A model generated the notes under the pieces. The model was not told the DNA's origin and searched no databases. It saw nothing but the letters and a program-made list of their open reading frames with translations. Of a DNA stretch of 44,528 bases, positions 37,051 through 44,528 are shown one piece after another. The stretch covers positions 1 to 44,528 of the forward strand of contig DEJW01000011.1 in the NCBI GenBank assembly GCA_002353585.1. The letters are read 5' to 3'. Source of the DNA: Prevotellaceae bacterium UBA2738. GTDB lineage: Bacteria > Bacteroidota > Bacteroidia > Bacteroidales > Bacteroidaceae. Positions within the stretch are counted from its first letter, which is position 1. The number at the start of each line of letters is the position of its first letter. The translations under genes were made by a program, and so were the position numbers.

Positions 37051-40000
37051 ATGTTTATGAAAATCCTATCTAACCAAAAACGCTGCCTTCTAACGTTGGC
37101 GCTGATGCTTGCAACGTGTGCAACAATTATGGCAAAGGCAATTATCCCATTTGGTGTATTGGAACAAAAACCATGGGAAGCCAAGTTCTATTATGCTACT
37201 AACGCCAGTGGTGACACACCAGGCGATGAGTGGTATGCAGCAGACTTTGACGATTTCTCGTGGGGCACCATCACGGGTCCTATCGTCAGTGGCGGACTGT
37301 CGTACTACAACACTACGTGGGACCTTGCCAACACCACCTACTGGGTGCGCTGTCACTTTACGATGACGGCAGAGGACCTCACAAAGTTCCTCTCCTTCTA
37401 CATCGCCAATGACTATACCTGTGAGGCATACGTCAACGGTGTGCAGATATATAATGTGAAGAGTGCCGCCAACTACAATATTATAAGGCTGAGTGACGAA
37501 GCTAAGGCTGCCCTCAAGGCTGGCGACAACGTCCTTGCCGTGAAGGTGAGCGACACCGATGGTGGCAACCGCTATATGGACTTCGGACTCTATGCTTCTG
37601 ACTTTAACGATGCTTTTAAGCGTGCCGATGTGCCTCTTGCATTTACCGATGACGAGAACAATCCCTGGTTCGTGGAGCGTGAAAACCTTATACGCCGCGA
37701 CAATGGCAAGAGTTACTATGCTTCGTGGCTTACTGCGACCTTCACCTCTGCCTATCGCACACAGTTGTCATTCGACTGGCACTATGACTACCAGACTGCC
37801 GGCCAACTGTATATCGACGGCGTGCTGGCTGAGAACTGCGGTACTGGACATACCTATTATAACTTCGGCAGTCGCCACTTCATCCTTGAGCCTGGCGAGC
37901 ACATAATAGCCTTCCGCGATACTGTGGCAGGACGCGACAGTAGAAAGTATTTCGAGATAAAGAACCTAAAACTGAAGGAACTGCGTCCGCTTGAGACGGC
38001 AGTGCTCACTGACAAGTCTATGCCGGTTACGTTTACCAACGACGACCCTATCTCTCCTTGGACAATAGAGGACGGATATATACTGTGGAACAGCTGGTGC
38101 AATGCCAACAGATCTGCAAAAATATCAACCACGTTTACCGTTGACAAGACCTCCAAGGTGCAGTTTGACTACGAGGCTTACAAAAACAACAACAATGATT
38201 ATGGTGACTATCAGAGGCTTAATATCTACCTCAATGGCATAAAGCTTAACGAATACTATAATGTACGCGACTATGCTACATGGTCAAGTGCACTGGAGCC
38301 TGGTGAATATACATTGGAGATAGAGAACACTATAGGCAATCGCAGTGACTGGTACTATGCAAGAATCAAGAACTTCGAGGTGAGTACCAACTGGATTAAC
38401 GTGGAGCTTGCAACGCCTGGAACATTGGGCTCTGAGGTACTATATAGTCCTGGCATCGACGTACTTGACGACGTAGAGTTCCTGAAGGTAAAGGGCAAGA
38501 TGAACGACAGCGACTGGACTGACATCAAGAACATGCAGAACCTGAAGGCACTCGACCTCAGCGAGGCTATTATCACTACTGTGCCCGACAAGGCATTTGA
38601 TGGCAAGTCGCTGCTCAGCAGCGTCATCCTTCCAGAGGGTATCACCTCTATCGGTGAGTATGCTTTCAATGGAACAACCATACGCCGCATCAATATTCCG
38701 TCAACGGTGACCATAATAAAGCAGCGTGCTTTCCAGTCAACACCGCTGATGTACTGCACATTTGCCGAGGGTTCACAGTTGAAGACCATCGAGCAATATG
38801 CGTTTTTATCATGCAAGTTGTTGCAGGAAGTAGCTTTACCAGCACAATTGGAGACAATCGGACTGGAAGCATTTAATCATTGTGAGGCAATGAAGTCGGT
38901 TACTATGGGTGATGCAGTGACATTTATTGAGAGGTATGCATTTAACGAGAATTATGCAATGGAGAGCATACGATTCTCTGACGGGCTTACAGAAATATAT
39001 CCTTGGGTGTGTAGGGAAAATCGTGCATTGAAGGAAGTACATCTGCCAGCAAACTTAAAGACTATACATCACGAAGCCTTCTACAATTGTCAAAACTTAA
39101 CAGAGATTTTGTTCCCAGCATCTCTTGAAAAGATTATGTTCGGTGCTTTCCGCTACAACTCATTAGAGAAGGTGGAACTCCCTATTAACCTACAATGGTT
39201 GGGTACGGATGCATTCAGCAACAATAGCAGCCTTAAGGAAATAGTGATGCCGTCATTCCTCGAATCTGGAAACTATGGCTATTGGAGCTATGACAGTTGG
39301 TATGGATGGACAGACTGGTATCGCACTTCTGGATCTGGTTATCGTTCAAACTTCCGCTCATGTCCTAACATAGAGAAGATAACTATGCGTGCTGCTACAC
39401 CTCCGACGGTTCCTGCTGATCCATTCGAAAGCAGTCGAGACAAGAGCGTCATCACGCTCGTGGTGCCTTCATTCGCTGTAGTTAACTATAAGCTCGACAC
39501 TTACTGGAAGGCATTCGGCAGCATCATAGAGGGCGATGACGTGGACTACTGGAAGATTACCTCTCCGCTCATGCTCACCAACAACCGCCGTATGCAGGGT
39601 ACACCTGACGTGGACCTCTACTACAACGGTCAGCTGACAGTAGGTGGCTCGGCTCCTATGACGATGGACAAGTTCAACATGTTCTTCAGCGAAGAGAACC
39701 CAGGACGACTGCTCAACACATGTGATGCAGTTACAGCCAATGAGGCTGCAACCAAGTTCTCAGTAGCAGCCAACAAGTGGTACTTCATCACTCCTATACA
39801 CGACGTGAACGTTGCCGACATCAACGTTTCAGACGATGCTTCATACGTATTCCGTTACTATGATGCTGAGAACCGTGCCGTAAAGGGTGCTACAGGCAGT
39901 TGGAAGAACGTTGATACCAGCGTGCTGAAGGGTGGACAGGGTTACATATTCCACTGCAACAAGGAGTGTATCATTACCTTCCCTGCTGATGCTGCAGGAC

Positions 40001-40887
40001 AGACACAGCTCTTCACCACGAAGGACGTTACCTGGAACCTCACCACCAACGAGAGTGAGACGGCTGCCAACCGCTCATGGAACTACGTGGGCAACCCATA
40101 CCCATGCTACTATGACATCTATTACATGGACTTCACTGCTCCTATAACAATATGGAACGGAAGCACCTATAAGGCTTACTCAATAGCTGACGACGACCTC
40201 GTGCTGCGCCCGATGCAGTCATTCTTCGTACAGAAGCCTGACGCAGTGGACAAGATAGTATTCAAGAAGGAAGGTCGCCAGCTGCTCTCAACAGTGGCTG
40301 CACATACCACAGGCAACTCATTCACCTTGGGCGAGCAGTCTCGCAAGATATTCAACATACAGATTGCCGACAGCGAAAGTGAAAATGCAGCTGATGAGAC
40401 TCGTGTAGTATTGAACAACAATGCCAACATGGGTTACGAGTTGGAGTGTGACGCTTCTAAGTTTATGAGTCTTGACAACTCTGTGCCTCAGATATTCACT
40501 ACTGACAGCGACGGAAATGCATACGCCATCAACGAGCGTCCTGCTCTGGACGGTAAGGTGACACTTGCATTCTATGCTGCTAAGGCTGGCGAATATACCA
40601 TCAGCGCACAGCGTGCTGACGGCAAAGTACAGCTCATAGACAGTGAGGAAGGCAACACTATAGATATTACAAATGAAAGCTACACATTTGGTGTTGACGC
40701 TTCAAGCGAGGCTAACATCACACGCTTTACATTAGTCTTCAGCGAGAAAGATGCTACTGGCACTGACGAGATAAAGGAAAACATTAACGTGAACGTTAAC
40801 GTGGACACCTATGATCTCATGGGCAGAAAGACCAATGCTACACAACCTGGCATATATGTACAGGGCAATGTGAAAGTCATTAAGTAA
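37051..40887 (+). CDS. BspA-like leucine-rich-repeat secreted protein
   Basis: Surface protein of 1278 aa, start ATG 37051 (ATG 37057 is possible). Signal peptide ends near residue 29 (TIMAKA). Residues about 55-190 form a jelly-roll like those of glycosidases (WYAADFDDFSWG, TYWVRCHFTMTAEDLTKFLSFYI). Two related sandwich domains follow (LSFDWHYDYQTAGQLYIDG; VQFDYEAYKNNN). Residues about 498-735 are nine or ten LRR_5 repeats with the I-P-x-x-V/L-x-x-I-x-x-x-A-F pattern (VILPEGITSIGEYAF, INIPSTVTIIKQRAF). The last 450 residues are a beta module ending in a sorting-like tail (TYDLMGRKTNA...GIYVQGNVKVIK). BspA-type repeats often mediate adhesion. Codon choice shifts in the middle of the LRR block. 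Confidence 0.9.
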   Translation: MFMKILSNQKRCLLTLALMLATCATIMAKAIIPFGVLEQKPWEAKFYYATNASGDTPGDEWYAADFDDFSWGTITGPIVSGGLSYYNTTWDLANTTYWVRCHFTMTAEDLTKFLSFYIANDYTCEAYVNGVQIYNVKSAANYNIIRLSDEAKAALKAGDNVLAVKVSDTDGGNRYMDFGLYASDFNDAFKRADVPLAFTDDENNPWFVERENLIRRDNGKSYYASWLTATFTSAYRTQLSFDWHYDYQTAGQLYIDGVLAENCGTGHTYYNFGSRHFILEPGEHIIAFRDTVAGRDSRKYFEIKNLKLKELRPLETAVLTDKSMPVTFTNDDPISPWTIEDGYILWNSWCNANRSAKISTTFTVDKTSKVQFDYEAYKNNNNDYGDYQRLNIYLNGIKLNEYYNVRDYATWSSALEPGEYTLEIENTIGNRSDWYYARIKNFEVSTNWINVELATPGTLGSEVLYSPGIDVLDDVEFLKVKGKMNDSDWTDIKNMQNLKALDLSEAIITTVPDKAFDGKSLLSSVILPEGITSIGEYAFNGTTIRRINIPSTVTIIKQRAFQSTPLMYCTFAEGSQLKTIEQYAFLSCKLLQEVALPAQLETIGLEAFNHCEAMKSVTMGDAVTFIERYAFNENYAMESIRFSDGLTEIYPWVCRENRALKEVHLPANLKTIHHEAFYNCQNLTEILFPASLEKIMFGAFRYNSLEKVELPINLQWLGTDAFSNNSSLKEIVMPSFLESGNYGYWSYDSWYGWTDWYRTSGSGYRSNFRSCPNIEKITMRAATPPTVPADPFESSRDKSVITLVVPSFAVVNYKLDTYWKAFGSIIEGDDVDYWKITSPLMLTNNRRMQGTPDVDLYYNGQLTVGGSAPMTMDKFNMFFSEENPGRLLNTCDAVTANEAATKFSVAANKWYFITPIHDVNVADINVSDDASYVFRYYDAENRAVKGATGSWKNVDTSVLKGGQGYIFHCNKECIITFPADAAGQTQLFTTKDVTWNLTTNESETAANRSWNYVGNPYPCYYDIYYMDFTAPITIWNGSTYKAYSIADDDLVLRPMQSFFVQKPDAVDKIVFKKEGRQLLSTVAAHTTGNSFTLGEQSRKIFNIQIADSESENAADETRVVLNNNANMGYELECDASKFMSLDNSVPQIFTTDSDGNAYAINERPALDGKVTLAFYAAKAGEYTISAQRADGKVQLIDSEEGNTIDITNESYTFGVDASSEANITRFTLVFSEKDATGTDEIKENINVNVNVDTYDLMGRKTNATQPGIYVQGNVKVIK

Positions 40888-40932
40888 CTTGAATAAACTT
40901 TTGTAAAGTTGTCTCACTAACAATTAACAACT

Positions 40933-43900
40933 ATGCGAGGTTTTAAGTATATTCTCATATTGCTGGCATTATGCGTTAGCGCTGGTGTATGGGGGCAATA
41001 CAACCCTGCTAATCCTGCGGAGCCCGGCGCGCCAGTGAAGCAATACACGCTGACACTGGCAGCCGACCCGTCGGGGGGAGGAACGTTCAACCTGAACGCT
41101 ACTACCCAGCAGACGGAGGGCACCACATTTTGGGTTCAGGCTAATACGGCTTCAAACTTCACTTTCGTGAACTGGACTGATGAAGATGGCGACGAGATAT
41201 CCAATGTCTATCGCTTCCAATACACCATGCCGTCGCACGATGCGAAGCTTATTGCCCACTTTACCTACACGCCTAATGCTCCTGGTGAGCCCAGCGAGGC
41301 AATAGTACCGCCAAAACCAGTATATGCCCCACTGTGGCTTACGGCACAGCCAGCAGCTGGCTGCTCGTTTAACATAGCAAGCGGCAATAACTACGAAGTA
41401 GGTACGAACGTCAGCGTAAAGGCTAACGTCGCGTCAAACTTCAAGTTTGTGAACTGGACGAAGGACGGCGTGGAGATATCCACCGCCAACCCCTTCAGCT
41501 ATACCATGCTGGAAGGCGACGAGGCAAACCAACTCGTAGCTAACCTGGTATATGACCCCACCGCTCCTACGGAGCCTACGGAGAGACTGTACCACAAGGT
41601 GTTCCTTATAAGCAATCCTGCAGGCGGCGGCACGTTTAACGTGGCAAGCGGCAACGAGTATGAACAGGGCACCAACCAGACGTTCCGTGCGTACAATAAT
41701 ACATGGTACACGTTTACTAAGTGGACACTCGACGGCGAAGAGATTTCTACCAACAGTGTATATACCTTCCCCATACCAGAGAAGGACATAACACTCACGG
41801 CACACTTCGAGTACAACTACAACCCGAGCAACCCAGCTGAGCCGTCAGCATCAACGTCGGAAGAGCTGGCTCTTTACGGCATGACGCAAAACGGCGTGCG
41901 GGGGCAGACCATCAACTACCCCGTGATACTGGAGAATACCGCCGAGGTGCCTAACATGACGGTAGTGGTGAAGTTCCCTGAGGGATTTGACGTGCAGACG
42001 GCAAGCACGGCACTGGCTGAGCGCGCCGCAGGCAAGACACTCACCGTGACTCCTGTACCCTCTGAGGGCAACGCCTACCGATTTGACATAACGGGAGGTA
42101 CAGCCATTACGGGCAACAACGGCAAGGTGTTTGACGTGCCTGTGACCATCAGCGAGACGGCGACGGAAGGCACAAGCTACGAGGTGGTGCTGAAAAATGG
42201 TGCACGCATCAACAGCGATGAGTCAACGACCGTCATCAACTCCACGCGAAAAGGTTACATCTACGTGGAGGAGCAGAGAGAGGACGGACTGTATGCTTCG
42301 TTTACGTTTGATAAGTTCCAAAACAGATTCCAGTTTAAGAACCAGTCGTCAGACAAGGCGCAGGAGTGGACATGGAACTTCGGCGACGGCACATCGAGCA
42401 CAGAGCGCAATCCGCTGCATACGTACGCAGCAGAGGGCACATACGACGTGACGCTGACGGTGAAAGGCGAGACAGGCACCGACGTGGCGATGATGTCGGT
42501 ACTCGTAAACAACAAGAACACATGGCGCGTGAACGGCACACTCTTCCTCGACACTGAGGAGAAAGGCGTGCGCTACTTCACCTCTACATCGTCATTGCTC
42601 ACTTTCATGGCGGCTTCGCCCATCAACTCTGACGTGACGGTGATGGTGAAGCAGGGCGAGACATTCGCCTGTGCACTGAGCGAGAGCGACATAAGTCACC
42701 TGTCAACCATCAACTCTCAACTGTCAACTGGAGGCTACACCCTCACACTGCAACGCAATGGCGAGGGCACTGTACCTACTATGGGATTCGGAAACGAGAG
42801 TGAGGTAGTGAAGACAGAGGTGGTGGGCATATTCACCGCTCTTGGCAAGAATCTCGCCATCAGCAACGTGAACCTGAAACTGTGGGGCATCATCTTCGAC
42901 CCAACGAAGATAGACGAACTGACAAGCCAGACCGTGAAGTCGGGTGAGCAGACTGCCGCTGTTGACTTTGCGCCGATAAGCACAGGACTGACCTTCACAT
43001 GGAAAGCTGCTGATGATACTCCTGAAGTCCTGAGCGGCTACACCGCTGAGGGTACAGGCAGCATACCGCAGATGACGATATCAAGCAGCAGCACGGAGGA
43101 CGCACAGATTATATATAATGTGGTGGGAAAGAAGGGAGAGGAGACATTCTGCTCATTCACCCACACCATCACTGTGACTCCTGCATTGGAGGGCGAGTTT
43201 ACTAACTTGCAACCAGCAAACGGCACTTCGCTCGATGCACTTACAGTGCAGCTGCAGTGGAACGGCATATCCAACGCCGTATATGACGTATATCTGTGGA
43301 ACGCTGTGAACCAGAAACCTGCAACACCATCAGCAACGGGCATTACGGAGACGACGTTCACATCGACAAACTTCTGCCAAGACGGCAAGTCATACAAGTG
43401 GCAAGTGGTGGCACGCAATGCCACACAGCAGATAGAGAGTCAGGTGATGAACTTCTCAGTCCAACTGCTTCCTAACCTGCATGTGAGCACCATAACACTG
43501 CCAGCAGAAATAGAGGCTGGCACGAAAGCCACCATCAAGTGGACGGTGCGCAATGACGGCATAGGAGGTACCAACGGCAAGGCATGGACAGACCGCGTAT
43601 GGCTCGTACCTGACGTGTATGGCGGAACGGGACAGAAGAGTTGCCTGTTGCTCAAGTCCGTGGCAAATGTCAAGGACCTCCCAAGTGGAGAGGAGTATGA
43701 GGGAAGTGCCGAGATAAGCCTCACTGAGGAACAGTATGGCAGCTATTACATACTCGTGGCTTCTGACATGAGCTCTGTCACTTCCATAGACTGGGAGAAG
43801 GCTGGAGGCTCTATCGTCAATCCTTATGAGCCTACTACTGCTGAATATGGTTACCTCATGGCCAACACCGAGGCAGCAGGCAATCTGGTGAAGGAACAGG

Positions 43901-44528
43901 GCGAGACTGCGACACGCAGCGACAACTTCTTCTACGTCAAGGCAAAGATAGACATGCCTCAGATGGTAGAAGAGGAATGGAACCTGCTCAAGCAAGCTTA
44001 TCAGGAGATGGGCAATGGCGAGGGCTGGACCAAGAAGTGGGACTTCGACGTGGAGCGTCGCACCGTGCAGTCACTGCCTGGCGTATCAATACTCGGCGGA
44101 CATGTGGTAAGCATCAACCTGAGTAACAACGGCGTGACGGGCACATTCCCATACACCCTCCTCTCACTGCCTAAGCTGGAGAGCCTCAACCTGAGCGAAA
44201 ACCAGTTGACGGGCGACATTGGCGAGGGTATGGAGACATTCCTTGCTGACAAGGAGGACTTCACCAGCAAACTGACTGCTGTGAACCTTGCCAATAACCA
44301 GCTGGGTGGCAACATCGGTAAGTTTGCTAAGTCGCTGACAGACCTCACCACTCTGTATGCTTCTGACAACGGCATAGCTGACGTATCGCCAGTCATCAGC
44401 AGCAATGTTACTACACTGACATTGAAGAACCAGACCATAGATAGGGTGATAACAATTGATGTCAATAACCTTGATGCTGCTGTGGTATGGGCACAGATAC
44501 CAACAGTTCTGCTCTACGACCATGCTAC
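40933..44528 (+). CDS. Giant secreted adhesin-like protein, 3' end beyond window
   Basis: Open frame of 1198 codons without a stop, from ATG 40933, 45 bp after the previous stop. Signal peptide MRGFKYILILLALCVSAGVWGQ. Three InlB/flagellin-like beta repeats share a GGGTFN/GCSFN...FxFVNWT/FTKWTLDGEEIS pattern (about 30-115, 130-200, 210-295), separated by Pro-rich linkers (NPAEPGAPV, APTEPTER). A PKD domain shows AQEWTWNFGDGTSSTERNPLHTYAAEGTYDVTLTV (about 475-515). A fibronectin-like and a CARDB-like segment (IKWTVRNDGIGGTNGKAWTDRVWLV) follow, and near the end come Leu-rich repeats (VVSINLSNNGVTGTFPYTLLSLPKLESLNLSENQLTGDI). Residues about 590-600 (LSTINSQLSTG) come from a TCAACT-type repeat. 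Likely a surface adhesin; ligand unknown. Confidence 0.88.
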   Translation, partial: MRGFKYILILLALCVSAGVWGQYNPANPAEPGAPVKQYTLTLAADPSGGGTFNLNATTQQTEGTTFWVQANTASNFTFVNWTDEDGDEISNVYRFQYTMPSHDAKLIAHFTYTPNAPGEPSEAIVPPKPVYAPLWLTAQPAAGCSFNIASGNNYEVGTNVSVKANVASNFKFVNWTKDGVEISTANPFSYTMLEGDEANQLVANLVYDPTAPTEPTERLYHKVFLISNPAGGGTFNVASGNEYEQGTNQTFRAYNNTWYTFTKWTLDGEEISTNSVYTFPIPEKDITLTAHFEYNYNPSNPAEPSASTSEELALYGMTQNGVRGQTINYPVILENTAEVPNMTVVVKFPEGFDVQTASTALAERAAGKTLTVTPVPSEGNAYRFDITGGTAITGNNGKVFDVPVTISETATEGTSYEVVLKNGARINSDESTTVINSTRKGYIYVEEQREDGLYASFTFDKFQNRFQFKNQSSDKAQEWTWNFGDGTSSTERNPLHTYAAEGTYDVTLTVKGETGTDVAMMSVLVNNKNTWRVNGTLFLDTEEKGVRYFTSTSSLLTFMAASPINSDVTVMVKQGETFACALSESDISHLSTINSQLSTGGYTLTLQRNGEGTVPTMGFGNESEVVKTEVVGIFTALGKNLAISNVNLKLWGIIFDPTKIDELTSQTVKSGEQTAAVDFAPISTGLTFTWKAADDTPEVLSGYTAEGTGSIPQMTISSSSTEDAQIIYNVVGKKGEETFCSFTHTITVTPALEGEFTNLQPANGTSLDALTVQLQWNGISNAVYDVYLWNAVNQKPATPSATGITETTFTSTNFCQDGKSYKWQVVARNATQQIESQVMNFSVQLLPNLHVSTITLPAEIEAGTKATIKWTVRNDGIGGTNGKAWTDRVWLVPDVYGGTGQKSCLLLKSVANVKDLPSGEEYEGSAEISLTEEQYGSYYILVASDMSSVTSIDWEKAGGSIVNPYEPTTAEYGYLMANTEAAGNLVKEQGETATRSDNFFYVKAKIDMPQMVEEEWNLLKQAYQEMGNGEGWTKKWDFDVERRTVQSLPGVSILGGHVVSINLSNNGVTGTFPYTLLSLPKLESLNLSENQLTGDIGEGMETFLADKEDFTSKLTAVNLANNQLGGNIGKFAKSLTDLTTLYASDNGIADVSPVISSNVTTLTLKNQTIDRVITIDVNNLDAAVVWAQIPTVLLYDHA
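42697..42731. repeat. TCAACT-type tandem repeat inside the giant adhesin-like gene
   Basis: CTGTCAACCATCAACTCTCA and ACTGTCAACTGG, read in frame as LSTINSQLSTG. Same type as intergenic repeats elsewhere in the window. Confidence 0.7.

Overview
The window looks like chromosomal DNA from a Bacteroidales bacterium, most likely Prevotella or a close relative. Three observations support this. Nearly every readable promoter has the Bacteroidetes form (a -33 TTTG-like box, a spacer of about 19-20 bp, then TAnnTTTG). The gene set is typical: DUF4923, DUF349, a DoxX/BT_3928-type protein, DUF1599, a 7TM-AraC hybrid, BspA-type leucine-rich proteins and OmpA paralogs. Several secreted proteins end in a type IX secretion-like tail (Y/F-D-x-x-G-R-x). 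No tRNA, rRNA, CRISPR array, phage gene or transposase gene was seen.

Layout. 1-5330 is accessory in character. On the minus strand it holds an unrecognised 114-codon ORF, a large secreted multidomain protein, a 48-codon peptide gene missed by ordinary length cut-offs, and a strong candidate for a ~410-nt structured non-coding RNA (about 3833-4247) with a textbook promoter and a nested terminator. The rest is dense in repeats: terminal-inverted-repeat elements, a mirror-symmetric array of AGGTCACT octamers (4821-5117) and a 21-bp-period palindromic array (5161-5286). 5329-6693 is an AAA ATPase/DUF4143 protein with three phased 14-bp sites upstream. 6975-12724 holds a flippase-like membrane protein, rsmA, a DUF4923 protein, DUF349 and a KDG-kinase-like PfkB kinase. 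12817-21518 is a vitamin B12 uptake operon: cobalamin riboswitch, BtuB receptor, BtuG-like propeller, DUF4465 surface protein, BtuF lipoprotein and BtuC permease, with no BtuD ATPase. 21677-28038 holds a YfhO-like protein and two near-duplicate OmpA genes flanking a PfkB kinase. 28579-36843 is a minus-strand run: two tandem hexuronate-type MFS transporters, exonuclease III, a SPOR protein, tpiA, a DoxX/thioredoxin-like protein, DUF1599 and a membrane AraC regulator. 37051 to the end carries two very large secreted leucine-rich-repeat proteins, the second cut off by the window edge.

How the genes fit together. The B12 operon forms one route: the riboswitch senses cobalamin, BtuB and the BtuG/DUF4465 proteins capture it at the surface, BtuF binds it in the periplasm, and BtuC imports it with an ATPase encoded elsewhere. 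The KDG kinase and the two ExuT-like transporters suggest use of pectin-derived uronates, but they are not adjacent.

The most unusual window-wide pattern is that intergenic-type repeats have entered coding sequence. A CCCCTCTC/GAGAGGGG hairpin element occurs six times: inside or at the ends of btuF, btuC, the YfhO gene, the DoxX gene and the DUF1599 gene, and once just after a stop codon. A second repeat type (TCAACTnTCAACT or TTCTCAATnnTCAA) is in frame in btuC and in the last gene. The best candidates for something undescribed are the structured RNA, the octamer mirror array, the 21-bp arrays and these protein-tolerated palindromes.
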